Shown: positions 1 to 8,142, counted from the stretch's first letter. The stretch is DNA of 28,542 nucleotides from Porphyromonadaceae bacterium UBA3318 (GCA_002361235.1 DESI01000090.1:1-28542), one strand, 5' to 3'. The notes: generated by a model from the letters alone, not told the origin. Translations and numbers: made by a program.

Positions 1-273
1 TTTTTCAATCGCTCAAAAAAAGTTTAGCGGACAGTAATAATAATTTTTCTATTATGCAAGTTCTCATTTATATAATACATCATAATATATCGTTTCTCGA
101 AAATTCTACTCTTCCACTCTCATCCGACTATCCTCCACTACGCTCATGAATTGCTTTACCACTGAGAGAACGGCGTGTTTATCAATGCATTCGGAACAGG
201 CAACTAATATCAGTTGCTTTTATCGTTTGCAACCTTAAAAAGTTGCATATACAAGTGGAAACTGTGTTCATTT
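1..273. other. AT-rich non-coding region downstream of the cation transporter
   Basis: I see no convincing gene in this stretch. It is AT-rich and lies downstream of the minus-strand transporter gene that stops at 274. The only structure I can point to is a cluster of GCAAC/GTTGC half-sites at 200-246, listed separately. A gene extending in from the left cannot be recognised. Confidence 0.6.
200..246 (-). repeat. Alternating GCAAC/GTTGC inverted half-sites downstream of the transporter
   Basis: GCAACT at 200-205 pairs with AGTTGC at 212-217 around a 6-base loop. GCAAC at 229-233 can pair with GTTGC at 242-246, or with the GTTGC at 213-217. The arms are therefore mutually exclusive hairpin partners. 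They sit 28 bases or more past the stop codon of the minus-strand transporter, so a weak terminator or 3' end structure is plausible. No clear U-run follows, so the role is an inference. Confidence 0.4.
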
Positions 274-1239
274 TTAGGCGGGTGCCAGCTGCACGGAGAC
301 GAAGATGTGGGGGCAGAACTCGCGGCAGAGGGCGCGCTCGATGTGGCCGGTAATGACGGCGCCGTCGTCGACGGTGGTGGCTCCGTCCACGCGGACCGTG
401 ATGTCGAACATGCGCGTGTGTCCTGACTTGCGGGTGCGCAAGGACGAAATACCTTTCACTCCCGGCACTGCCGAGATTACCTCCCGGGCGCGGTTTACGT
501 CTCGCCGCGGCATGGAGCCTTCCATCAGCTCGACGAATGTAGGCACCATCAGCCGTATGGCCGGCACCAGTATCATCACGGCAATAACCAATGACGCGCA
601 GGGGTCGAGCACCCGGAACGACTCGCCCAGGAAGTGCGCGCCTGTCACGCCTATCAGCGTGGCTATGGACGACATGGCGTCCACGCGGTGGTGCCACCCT
701 GCCGCCCGCAGCGCGGTGCAGTCCAGTTTGCGCCCGGCGCGGCTGTAGTAATGATACAGGCATTCCTTGGTGGCCATGGCCACTATCACGGCGAACACCG
801 TCCAGATATCAGGATGTTCCAGGGCCTCGCCATGGGCGTAACCCACGATGCTCTCGATGCCCGACACCATGATCATTATGGATATGAATATCATCAGCAC
901 CGATATCAGCACCGACGCCAATGTCTCGAACTTGCCGTAGCCGTATGCAAAGCGGGGACTGGCATTGCGGTAGCTGATGCCTACGAATATTAGCATCACT
1001 ATGTCTACGGCCACGTCGTTGAGCGAATGGAAACCGTCGGCCACCAACGCCTCGCTGTGTCCAAGCCAGCCCGTCAGCAGCTTCATCACCATCAAGCATG
1101 CGTTCACCACGCAGCCGGTTATCACCACACGCCTCACCGCCCGGGATCCGGCGGCATCGTCACTCATCAATAAGTCGGGCAACCCGGCGTCATTGACACC
1201 GGGTCGCTCACATGTTTCTGTCACACAGTTTTTACTCAT
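274..1239 (-). CDS. Cation diffusion facilitator (CDF) family metal transporter
   Basis: This 321-residue inner-membrane protein fits the CDF family, which exports divalent metals such as zinc by proton antiport. The hallmark intramembrane site is visible: ADGFHSLND near residues 67-75 gives H71-x3-D75, and GWHHRVDA near 181-188 gives H183-x3-D187. An H-D/H-D site is commonly found in zinc-preferring members; the metal here is inferred. Hydrophobic segments lie near residues 36-58, 78-90, 107-134, 145-160 and 212-232, followed by a cytoplasmic ferredoxin-like C-terminal domain from about residue 240. I use the ATG at 1239 because it overlaps an upstream small ORF by ATGA. An internal Met26 (MSDD) is an alternative start, since residues 1-25 are not typical of the family. 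Confidence 0.9.
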   Translation of the reverse strand: MSKNCVTETCERPGVNDAGLPDLLMSDDAAGSRAVRRVVITGCVVNACLMVMKLLTGWLGHSEALVADGFHSLNDVAVDIVMLIFVGISYRNASPRFAYGYGKFETLASVLISVLMIFISIMIMVSGIESIVGYAHGEALEHPDIWTVFAVIVAMATKECLYHYYSRAGRKLDCTALRAAGWHHRVDAMSSIATLIGVTGAHFLGESFRVLDPCASLVIAVMILVPAIRLMVPTFVELMEGSMPRRDVNRAREVISAVPGVKGISSLRTRKSGHTRMFDITVRVDGATTVDDGAVITGHIERALCREFCPHIFVSVQLAPA

Positions 1240-1334
1240 TTTACTCGCACGGGCACGGGCTGGAGTGTCGGTTTCCGGCTCGCGCCTAAATTCTTTAACG
1301 CATCCAACAGCCCCTGTATTACTTTATTCGCCAT
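1236..1334 (-). CDS. Possible small protein or leader ORF coupled to the CDF transporter
   Basis: A 32-codon ORF begins MANKVIQGLLDALKNLG and ends PVPVRVK. Its TGA overlaps the transporter's ATG as ATGA (1236-1239), the classic translational-coupling arrangement. The first half could form an amphipathic helix and the second half is basic and proline-containing. I do not recognise a family. It may be a true small protein, a leader peptide, or a chance ORF. The tight overlap is the only positive evidence. No consensus promoter was found upstream on the minus strand. Confidence 0.4.
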   Translation of the reverse strand: MANKVIQGLLDALKNLGASRKPTLQPVPVRVK

Positions 1335-1577
1335 AGTTTTTGTGGAATTGATTTTTATACCCTATTTGTAGCCTAATCTTAAATTCAAACACAAATAGGC
1401 GCGTGTCGGTTCGTAAGGATCGGATTATTCACGACTGAAATTACACGATTATTCCATACATTTCTTATCCAAATGCAGATCCTTTTCCAAGTAAATGTTA
1501 AAAAACATATTTTTATGATTAGAATTTCTTTGTCAAAATACCCCTTTTTAATATCAACCATATAAAAACTATATCGC
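1335..1577. other. Divergent intergenic region with an inverted repeat
   Basis: This AT-rich spacer separates the minus-strand transporter unit from the plus-strand secreted-protein gene. I find no perfect TAnnTTTG box on either strand. The best plus-strand candidate is TTTCTTTG at 1525-1532, one base off consensus and without a matching upstream TTTG. The notable element is the inverted repeat at 1361-1399. Confidence 0.6.
1361..1399. repeat. Inverted repeat CCTATTTGT ... ACAAATAGG
   Basis: Perfect 9-base arms (1361-1369 and 1391-1399) are separated by 21 bases, so the arm centres are 30 bp apart, roughly three helical turns. The repeat lies 27 bases upstream of the small ORF that precedes the CDF transporter. 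A dimeric repressor site (for example metal-responsive) is an inference; a chance AT-rich repeat is not excluded. Confidence 0.45.
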
Positions 1578-2501
1578 ATGAAGAAACTATTATCTTTATC
1601 GGTCGGAGTTCTGGTCAGCTTAGGCGTACAGGCTCAGGACGTCACAACACTCTATGTCGCAGGGGCTGAAGGAACGGTCATCAACGGACAGACACTCGGT
1701 GCTTGGGACATAGCCAATCCACTGGAAGTAGAAGCTACGGATGGTTATTTCGTCCTCGACTGCCAGAATGTGCAGCAATACGGCTTCGGAATCTCTGACC
1801 TTAAGACTTCCGATTGGACCGTATGGCCACAGCATCGCTATGCACCCTCGGCCGCGTTTACCAAAGCTGACATAGGCAAAAAAGTTACACTGTACGGTCC
1901 CGGCGCGGAGGATTTCAAGCCTCTCTGGCCCGGAGACTGGAAACTCGTCATTTCCCAGGACCTGTCTACCGTCACCGTAACGACCACTACGGCTCCGGCT
2001 GCTGCTGCCTACCATCTCGTAGGGTCTTTCAACAGCTTTGCATGTTCGGACGATTATCAGTTTGAACCCGAAGAAGGCGTCGACAATGTTTTCTGGCTTG
2101 ATATCACCACTGCGCTCACATCCGAGATGCTTAATATCCTGAGAAATCAAGGATGGTCGGAATGGTGGGCTCCGGGAACGGCTCCCATACAGGTAGGTGA
2201 GACAGCCCAGGAATGGCACTGGATGCAGAACCCCGAGGGACAGGTCCTTACGGACTATACCGGCACCATGCGCCTCGAGGTGCCCGACGCCATCACCAAC
2301 GGATGTTCGGTTGCCGTAACCTGTTATCCTGACATCCGCGAGCACAAAAGCACCCCGTCTACCGGCATTGTCGAAAATATGATGACAGAAGATGCGCCTG
2401 CCGAATATTTCAGTCTGCAGGGAATAAGGACATTAAATCCCGGCAAGGGCATCTACATCGTACGCCGGGGCAACAAGGTGACTAAAGAAGTGATCCGCTG
2501 A
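1578..2501 (+). CDS. Secreted protein with a type IX-secretion-like C-terminal tail
   Basis: The 307-residue protein starts with a signal peptide (MKKLLSLSVGVLVSLGVQAQ, cleavage near residue 20). The body seems to hold two beta-rich segments, roughly 22-140 and 143-255, rich in tryptophan and aromatic residues, which recalls small carbohydrate-binding or SusE/F-like modules. I cannot name a family. The last about 36 residues (YFSLQGIRTLNPGKGIYIV, then RRGNKVTKEVIR) match the C-terminal tail common on Bacteroidales secreted proteins and similar to type IX secretion sorting domains. The metallophosphoesterase follows 45 bases downstream on the same strand, so the two are probably co-transcribed. 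The function is unknown. Confidence 0.85.
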   Translation: MKKLLSLSVGVLVSLGVQAQDVTTLYVAGAEGTVINGQTLGAWDIANPLEVEATDGYFVLDCQNVQQYGFGISDLKTSDWTVWPQHRYAPSAAFTKADIGKKVTLYGPGAEDFKPLWPGDWKLVISQDLSTVTVTTTTAPAAAAYHLVGSFNSFACSDDYQFEPEEGVDNVFWLDITTALTSEMLNILRNQGWSEWWAPGTAPIQVGETAQEWHWMQNPEGQVLTDYTGTMRLEVPDAITNGCSVAVTCYPDIREHKSTPSTGIVENMMTEDAPAEYFSLQGIRTLNPGKGIYIVRRGNKVTKEVIR

Positions 2502-2520
2502 TTTATCCATACTCAGTATT

Positions 2521-2538
2521 GAGGCGTATACACGCCTC
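2521..2538 (+). promoter_or_regulatory. Short GC-rich hairpin just upstream of the metallophosphoesterase start
   Basis: GAGGCGT (2521-2527) pairs perfectly with ACGCCTC (2532-2538) around an ATAC loop. The 3' arm ends 8 bases before the ATG at 2547, where a ribosome would bind. No T-run follows, so it is not a typical intrinsic terminator. It could modulate translation or stabilise a processed end; that role is inferred. Confidence 0.5.
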
Positions 2539-2546
2539 GGTAAAAC

Positions 2547-3617
2547 ATGAAGGTAAGTTTAGTATTAGCAGCCATGATCGGTTTCTGTGCTTTGGGCTCA
2601 GCCCAGCACAGAGCCGACATGCAGCATCTTGAAAATGAGGATTCTTTCTCCATGATCGTGCTTGGAGATCCGCAGGGCTATATCAAATATGATATAAACC
2701 AGCCCTTGTTCGATCTTTGCACGGCATGGATCGCCGACAATATCGACAATCTGAACATCAAGGCAGTGCTCTGCACCGGAGATCTTGTCGAACAGAACGA
2801 GAACATCGCGATGAACCGCTATATGCTCAACCAGACAAGCCGGGAGATGTGGCAGGCCGTGTCGCGTTGCTTCGAACGTCTCGACAATAAGGTGCCCTAT
2901 TTCATATCTTGTGGAAATCATGATTACGGCTACCAGACATCGGAAAACGGCATGACGCATTTTCCCGAATACTTTCCGTTCGAACGCAATTCCACCTGGC
3001 GCGACATTATCGTCAGCAACTTTCCCAATCGTCAGGGTGTTGCGGATATGGAGAATGCAGCCTTTGAAATCGCACAGCCCAAGTGGGGAAAGATGCTGGT
3101 GATCGTCACCGAATTTGCGCCGCGCGACGAAGTTTTGAGGTGGGCTAAGGAGCTTTGCGAAAGCGACAGATACAAGGGACACAAGGTGATTTTTATGACT
3201 CATTCCCTTCTTACGGAACGTACCGCCGAATATACCGATGACTCCTCTTACAGGATTACGCCTCAAAACGGAGGAAAAGAGGTGTGGAAGAAATTAATCT
3301 ACCCGACTGGAAACATAGTGTTCGCTCTCAGCGGACACATGGGCGTACCCGGAGATTATGAAGATTCGATTGCATATCGAGTCGACAAAAACTCGGCAGG
3401 ACGCAATGTGCACCAGATGATGTTCAACGTACAGACCCTCGGAGGAGGCTGGGAAGGCAATGGCGGCGACGGGTGGCTCCGCATACTCGAGTTCATGCCC
3501 GACGGCAAGACCATCAAAGTCAAGACCTATTCACCACTCTTTGGCATCTCCCCTCTGACCAGACATCTTTCCCATCGATCGGAGCCTTACGATCAATTTG
3601 AAATGACAATAAACTGA
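2547..3617 (+). CDS. Secreted calcineurin-like metallophosphoesterase
   Basis: This 356-residue exported protein (signal peptide to about residue 19, ending LGSAQ) has the ordered motifs of a dinuclear-metal phosphoesterase: LGDPQG (D41), TGDLVEQ (D79), CGNHDYG (N124, H125), MTHSLL (H219) and SGHMG (H264). The first motif reads D-P-Q where the classical family has D-x-H, so one metal ligand is replaced by Gln43; this occurs in some secreted members. The substrate (nucleotide, phosphodiester or phosphorylated glycan) is not evident. The gene follows the tail-bearing secreted protein and ends just before a strong terminator, suggesting a two-gene unit. Confidence 0.9.
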   Translation: MKVSLVLAAMIGFCALGSAQHRADMQHLENEDSFSMIVLGDPQGYIKYDINQPLFDLCTAWIADNIDNLNIKAVLCTGDLVEQNENIAMNRYMLNQTSREMWQAVSRCFERLDNKVPYFISCGNHDYGYQTSENGMTHFPEYFPFERNSTWRDIIVSNFPNRQGVADMENAAFEIAQPKWGKMLVIVTEFAPRDEVLRWAKELCESDRYKGHKVIFMTHSLLTERTAEYTDDSSYRITPQNGGKEVWKKLIYPTGNIVFALSGHMGVPGDYEDSIAYRVDKNSAGRNVHQMMFNVQTLGGGWEGNGGDGWLRILEFMPDGKTIKVKTYSPLFGISPLTRHLSHRSEPYDQFEMTIN

Positions 3618-3639
3618 CCGTACGGCAACCAAACGGCGC

Positions 3640-3686
3640 AGTCCTGAAAAATCCTTATTCGTCTAAGGTTTTTCAGGACTGTTTTT
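3640..3686 (+). terminator. Rho-independent terminator after the metallophosphoesterase
   Basis: AGTCCTGAAAAA (3640-3651) and TTTTTCAGGACT (3669-3680) form a perfect 12-bp stem followed by GTTTTTA. It lies 22 bases after the plus-strand stop codon and 47 bases or more beyond the stop of the convergent esterase at 3734. The T-run marks it as a plus-strand terminator; the minus strand lacks a comparable U-tract. Confidence 0.9.
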
Positions 3687-3733
3687 ATGCATGACGATTT
3701 CAGGGCATACATCCGGAAACCCGTCGAATCCAA

Positions 3734-5167
3734 TTACCAGTCATCGGAACGGAACGGACTTGCAGGCACTCCGAAACAATTAAAAAGCGTCGCGTTGCTG
3801 TTATTCCTTATGGCATAACGCACCGCAACAGGCTCCGGCACCGCCTCCGACCTTACACGTATCGTATTACAGTCGTTTTCATCCACTCTTGCGGTCGCCG
3901 GATGGAACACACGATCCTCGCCGGCAAGTTCAAACCCCGGGATGTCCTTTGAAATCGGCGACATCCCTTTCCTGCCCACATCGAACCTCACCTTGGCAAT
4001 CCCGTTTTCAAAACAGAACGATTCAGCGATCGGCGTGCCGGCGTCGATTATGTCATATCCATAATCACGCATCAGGGCTATGCCGGCCAGTCTGTTTGCA
4101 GTAGTTTGTTTATCCGACGGATGTATGCAATCGGATTCTCCCGTGTCGAGGGTAGCCGCCATTGCGCTGTTGGGGATCTCTTTCCGGTTCTGCGCCTGCA
4201 TCCACATGAAACACCCCGATGCCGTACCGTCCGGATTTCCGTATGAATAGGGGGCTATCTGAGTATAGTAGAACGGCATGTCCGCATTCCCGGTCTCGTC
4301 ACGCAACATTCTTGCGAACGCAGGTTGCAGCCGTGAGTATTGTTCCGGACGGTTGACATTGTTTTCACCCTGATACCAGATGAATCCACGCGCCGTAAAC
4401 GGCAGCACGGGATGCAGCATTCCATTGTACAAGGAAGCGGGAGCCGTATGGTTGTTTTCCTCAGGCCACTGTCCAGAGACATACGCGCTCATATCCACCT
4501 CTCCGGGGAACTCCCGGTCCAGAATCTCCTTGCTCATCCAGCCTTCTATGGCGGTTCCACCCCAGGAGGCATTGATCACACCTACCGGCACTTTCAACAC
4601 CTCGGCCAGCCTTTTAGCAAAAAAATAGGCTATCGCGCTGGCCCCGGCCACCCCGGACCCATCGTTCACGCTCCATACGGCATCACAACGGTCCTGCGTA
4701 TCGAACGATTTGGACCGCTTCACATAACAATGTCGTACCGGGAATGCAGGATCGGCACCGAGTATGGTCTCCGTAGCATCCCTTACGGGCTGTCCCGGCC
4801 AGCCCTCGACCGGCATTTCCATGTTGCTTTGTCCGGAACAGAACCACACCTCCCCTATCAGGATATTGCTTAACGATACCGATGATTCACTATCCCGGAT
4901 CTTTATGGTATATGTCTCGGTCGACGCCTCAGGCGTCGGTACCGAAAACGACCAGTTCCCTTTGGAATCGGCCTTTACCCTCTGTTTCTTACCATTCCAG
5001 GAAACTTTTATCTCTACGGTATCTTCCGGCTTGCTCCAGCCCCAAAGACGGACGTCGGCACGCTGCTGCAACACCATATTATCGCCCAATACCCCGGGAA
5101 GTTCGACGGCGTATGCCGTAGTTGAAGCGGCCAACAGCGCCACAATCATACCTGAATGTTTCTTCAT
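3734..5167 (-). CDS. Exported SGNH-fold acetylesterase, sialate O-acetylesterase-like
   Basis: This 477-residue protein with an N-terminal signal peptide (cleavage near AYA, residue 20) matches the SASA/sialate O-acetylesterase-like group of SGNH esterases, which remove acetyl groups from sugars. Visible motifs are GEVWFCSGQSNMEM (nucleophile S114), NASWGGTAIEGW (199-210), WYQGENN (264-270) and DTGESDCIHP, giving D346-x2-H349. A beta-sandwich segment (about 22-105) precedes the catalytic fold. The family includes enzymes acting on sialic acid and on acetylated plant glycans. The neighbouring GH5/GH3 locus and the lack of a sialidase favour a plant-type acetylated glycan here (inference). It is divergent from the fecR-led operon and shares a 150-bp regulatory region with it. 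Confidence 0.9.
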   Translation of the reverse strand: MKKHSGMIVALLAASTTAYAVELPGVLGDNMVLQQRADVRLWGWSKPEDTVEIKVSWNGKKQRVKADSKGNWSFSVPTPEASTETYTIKIRDSESSVSLSNILIGEVWFCSGQSNMEMPVEGWPGQPVRDATETILGADPAFPVRHCYVKRSKSFDTQDRCDAVWSVNDGSGVAGASAIAYFFAKRLAEVLKVPVGVINASWGGTAIEGWMSKEILDREFPGEVDMSAYVSGQWPEENNHTAPASLYNGMLHPVLPFTARGFIWYQGENNVNRPEQYSRLQPAFARMLRDETGNADMPFYYTQIAPYSYGNPDGTASGCFMWMQAQNRKEIPNSAMAATLDTGESDCIHPSDKQTTANRLAGIALMRDYGYDIIDAGTPIAESFCFENGIAKVRFDVGRKGMSPISKDIPGFELAGEDRVFHPATARVDENDCNTIRVRSEAVPEPVAVRYAIRNNSNATLFNCFGVPASPFRSDDW

Positions 5168-5244
5168 GATTTTGATATTGTCATTGTTAAGTATTTTCTT
5201 GAATCTATCGTAAATGGGAAGATTCCATTCTCTATTTCTAATGA

Positions 5245-5277
5245 TCTGTTTAGAAAATTTAAATTCTGTTTAGAAAA
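5245..5277 (+). repeat. Two 13-bp direct repeats upstream of fecR
   Basis: TCTGTTTAGAAAA occurs exactly at 5245-5257 and again at 5265-5277, a 20-bp period close to two helical turns. The repeats lie in the 150-bp divergent region between the acetylesterase (starts 5167) and fecR (starts 5318). No TAnnTTTG housekeeping box is present in this region. The repeats are therefore candidates for an activator site or for recognition by the ECF sigma encoded at the far end of the locus. That role is inferred. Confidence 0.75.
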
Positions 5278-5317
5278 ATAATGTAAAAAAGTCCCATTGA
5301 ATATAAAAGCCTGAACC

Positions 5318-6346
5318 ATGGACCATGAATATCTCAACACATTGACCGACCGGGAAGCCGCAGCATTGCTTCCCGACTATTTCAACGGATCGTTATCCGA
5401 GGAGGATAAACGTAAAATCGATGAATGGAGATCCGACAGTGAGGAAAACAATCGGAAATTCCATGCCATGCTCGAGATAATAATGGACTTCCGGGCCCTG
5501 GACTCCGTTTCCGGAATAGATGTGGAGACAGCACTCCGGGATGTGAACGACCGCATTTCCAAAAAGCGTCGCAGTTGGCTCAGACACATCGAGCGGGCCG
5601 CGGCCATACTCTTTATTCCATTGATGGCGGCCACCATCCTGTCAATAACGCGGACTTCAACACCCTCTCCGACATATCATCAGCTGAAAGTCGGGACAGG
5701 CATGACCGGATACGTGACACTGCCCGACAGTTCCACAGTGATACTGAATTCCGGTTCCACACTTCGTTATCCCTCGGAATTTACAGACGGCTCCAGGACA
5801 ATAGAACTGGTCGGAGAGGCATATTTTGACGTACGCAAGGATTCCGACAGGAAATTCAGCGTGATGCTCGCAGACGGAAGTTCCGTGAATGTCTATGGCA
5901 CCCGATTTAACGTGGACGCCTATCCCGATGACAATGCCGTCATAACCCTCGCGCAAGGTGCCGTAGGCTATAATTACACCGATAATAAAGGCACCGTACG
6001 CGAAATTCGGCTCTCCCCCGACCAACAGGTCATCAAAACAGCCGAGGGATATGTTTCCCTGATAAATACGGAGGCATCCAAGGCCATTGGCTGGAAAGAC
6101 AATAAAATCATACTCGAAAACACGTCTCTGAACAGTATCCTTAAATCTCTTGAGAAACGCTTTGACGTGGATTTCGTGATCAAGGACCATGAGATCGAGG
6201 AATTGACATTCTCGGGAAACACCATCAGCATCAACAGTCTTGATTACGTTCTCGAGACACTCAATATCGCCACAGGGATGAATTGGCGGTACGTCAACTC
6301 GCCGAAAGACGAACGACGGACAATCGAACTGTCATATCCCCGGTAA
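5318..6346 (+). CDS. FecR family anti-sigma factor
   Basis: The 342-residue protein has the FecR layout. A cytoplasmic N-terminal segment (about 1-90) begins with LTDREAAALLPDYFNGSLS, one membrane span lies near residues 93-110, a periplasmic FecR domain covers about 120-220 (TLPDSSTVILNSGSTLRYPS, GEAYFDV), and a C-terminal DUF4974-like domain covers about 265-335. Such proteins hold an ECF sigma factor and are relieved when a TonB-dependent transporter with an STN domain binds substrate. That transporter is the SusC at 8153. No sigma gene adjoins fecR; the only ECF sigma in the window is at 18320-18985. It is the first gene of the plus-strand operon. Confidence 0.93.
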   Translation: MDHEYLNTLTDREAAALLPDYFNGSLSEEDKRKIDEWRSDSEENNRKFHAMLEIIMDFRALDSVSGIDVETALRDVNDRISKKRRSWLRHIERAAAILFIPLMAATILSITRTSTPSPTYHQLKVGTGMTGYVTLPDSSTVILNSGSTLRYPSEFTDGSRTIELVGEAYFDVRKDSDRKFSVMLADGSSVNVYGTRFNVDAYPDDNAVITLAQGAVGYNYTDNKGTVREIRLSPDQQVIKTAEGYVSLINTEASKAIGWKDNKIILENTSLNSILKSLEKRFDVDFVIKDHEIEELTFSGNTISINSLDYVLETLNIATGMNWRYVNSPKDERRTIELSYPR

Positions 6347-6399
6347 AGCTGCAGATAGATCAGTAATCATCAAAACAAATAATTAACAACATTTTCACA

Positions 6400-8142
6400 A
6401 TGAAACAATTCTTTTTCGCGGCATTGTCATGCATGATGCTGATATTTGCCGCCTGTTCGGAGAAAAATGTCTCCACAGAACCGGACCCGGATCCCACACC
6501 CGGACCAAATCCCGATGTCGAGGAAGTGAAGCCCCTGAAGGCCGTTCCCTTCTCCAAAGGATTCAATCTTTCGGACTGGCTCAACACCTCCGAGGAATAT
6601 TGGTTCGTTCCCGACAAATACAAGGAGGAGGATTTCGACGACCTCAAGACATTAGGCGTGGACGTCGTCAGGATTCCCATCAACTTCCCCCTCTTCATGG
6701 GTGCGGCGCCGGCCTACACGTTCAATCAGAAACTGTACGACGTGCTTGACAAAATCGTGGAATGGGGAGCCGCCCGCGGCATGTACGTGATACTGGACCA
6801 GCACAGCGGCTTTGGCAACACCGGATTCACGGCCGAACACGAGGACCTGGTGGCGTCCGGCCTCCGTCAGCTCGCAACACGCTATAAAGGCAAGGACCAT
6901 GTGATGATTGAGCTGTTCAATGAGCCGAACGGCAGCTATGTTCAGGACAACTGGGATAAGATTCAGCAACGCCTGGTATCGGAAGTCAGGAGCATTGACA
7001 AGAACGTGATAATAATAGCGACCGGTGTGAACAGCGGCTTAAAGGCGCTTACGCGCGTGGCCGAAATTCAGGACAGCCGCATCATCTACACATTCCATTA
7101 TTACAATCCGTTCCTGTTCACGCACCAGGGGGCTGAATGGATTCCCAGCAAACATATAGCCAACGTTCCTTTCCCGTACGATGCCGACAAAATGCCGGCT
7201 ATGCCCGCCGAATTCAAAGGAAACGCCGAATATGAGGAATACTACAATATCTATGCCGCACAGGGCAACGAACAGGCCATCGCACAGGAGCTGATGGAAG
7301 TCTACAGCTGGGCCACCGATCATGACAAGCTGATATTCTGCGGAGAATTCGGTACGCTTACCACTGCGTCCAGAGGCGACCGCAACCGATGGTACAAGGC
7401 TGTGTGCGACAATCTGGCAGCATTCGGAATACCTTGGACCGCATGGGAATACAGCTCGGGCAGCATGCCTAATTTCGGGGTGTTCAAGGGTACGAAGAAT
7501 TTTGATACGAATCTCGATGCGGATCTGATACGGGCCATGGGTCTGAACGTACCTCCGCAATACGAATCCGGATGTCCGGAAGTGGTTTACTTCGACGACG
7601 AAGTGCCTGATTGGTGGACTCAGGGAAGCAAATGGGACGGTTATGAACCCAAAATTGACTTCTCCTGCAAGGAAGATCCATACGACGAATCCTTGAAATG
7701 CATACGTTGGGACATTGACAATGTATGGGGTGGTCTCACGATGTCTACATGGCCTGTTTCCGACTTTTCCGAACAATTCAATGCCGGTGCTTCGCTCGAA
7801 TTTGCCATCAGAACCACCGATGAGATCGATAAAATGATAGTAAGGTTCGTACAATACAAGACCGGGGCTCCATGGAACTGGCGTATCGTGGAGGAAATCA
7901 GCACCACCAACGCAGATAAGCCGGCTTACAGATTCGCAAACGACGGAAAATGGCATCTCATCCGGATTCCGTTGCAGAGCATGTGGATATGCGGAACCCA
8001 GGGCGACTGGAAACTCGGCCCCGACGAGGGTGACGAAGGTTTTGCATGGGACTGCATCCAGCATCTCGAGTTTGCACCCGAAGGTAATGAAAGCCTGCTC
8101 GGAAAGACAGTGTATATCGACAATATCAGGATAAGAAAATAA
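6400..8142 (+). CDS. Glycoside hydrolase family 5 endo-glycanase, lipoprotein
   Basis: The 580-residue protein starts with a lipoprotein signal (LIFAACSEKN, lipidated C19) and a Pro/Asp-rich linker (EPDPDPTPGPNPDVEE), typical of surface lipoproteins. The GH5 barrel runs from about 50 to 385: VVRIPINFP (R91), LDQHSGFG (H135), ELFNEPNGS with acid/base E175, TFHYYNP (H233), and FCGEFGTL with nucleophile E316. Residues about 390-580 form a beta-rich domain (VVYFDDEVPDWW ... VYIDNIRI) resembling a carbohydrate-binding module. GH5 enzymes cut beta-linked glucans, mannans or xylans; the subfamily and substrate are not determined here. The gene sits between fecR and susC, where an enzyme plus glycan-binding surface protein would serve import. 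SusC begins 10 bases downstream. Confidence 0.93.
   Translation: MKQFFFAALSCMMLIFAACSEKNVSTEPDPDPTPGPNPDVEEVKPLKAVPFSKGFNLSDWLNTSEEYWFVPDKYKEEDFDDLKTLGVDVVRIPINFPLFMGAAPAYTFNQKLYDVLDKIVEWGAARGMYVILDQHSGFGNTGFTAEHEDLVASGLRQLATRYKGKDHVMIELFNEPNGSYVQDNWDKIQQRLVSEVRSIDKNVIIIATGVNSGLKALTRVAEIQDSRIIYTFHYYNPFLFTHQGAEWIPSKHIANVPFPYDADKMPAMPAEFKGNAEYEEYYNIYAAQGNEQAIAQELMEVYSWATDHDKLIFCGEFGTLTTASRGDRNRWYKAVCDNLAAFGIPWTAWEYSSGSMPNFGVFKGTKNFDTNLDADLIRAMGLNVPPQYESGCPEVVYFDDEVPDWWTQGSKWDGYEPKIDFSCKEDPYDESLKCIRWDIDNVWGGLTMSTWPVSDFSEQFNAGASLEFAIRTTDEIDKMIVRFVQYKTGAPWNWRIVEEISTTNADKPAYRFANDGKWHLIRIPLQSMWICGTQGDWKLGPDEGDEGFAWDCIQHLEFAPEGNESLLGKTVYIDNIRIRK

Noticed and set aside
1525..1532. TTTCTTTG as promoter for the 1578 gene
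   Set aside because: One base off the consensus and no TTTG at the right distance upstream; too weak to list as a promoter.
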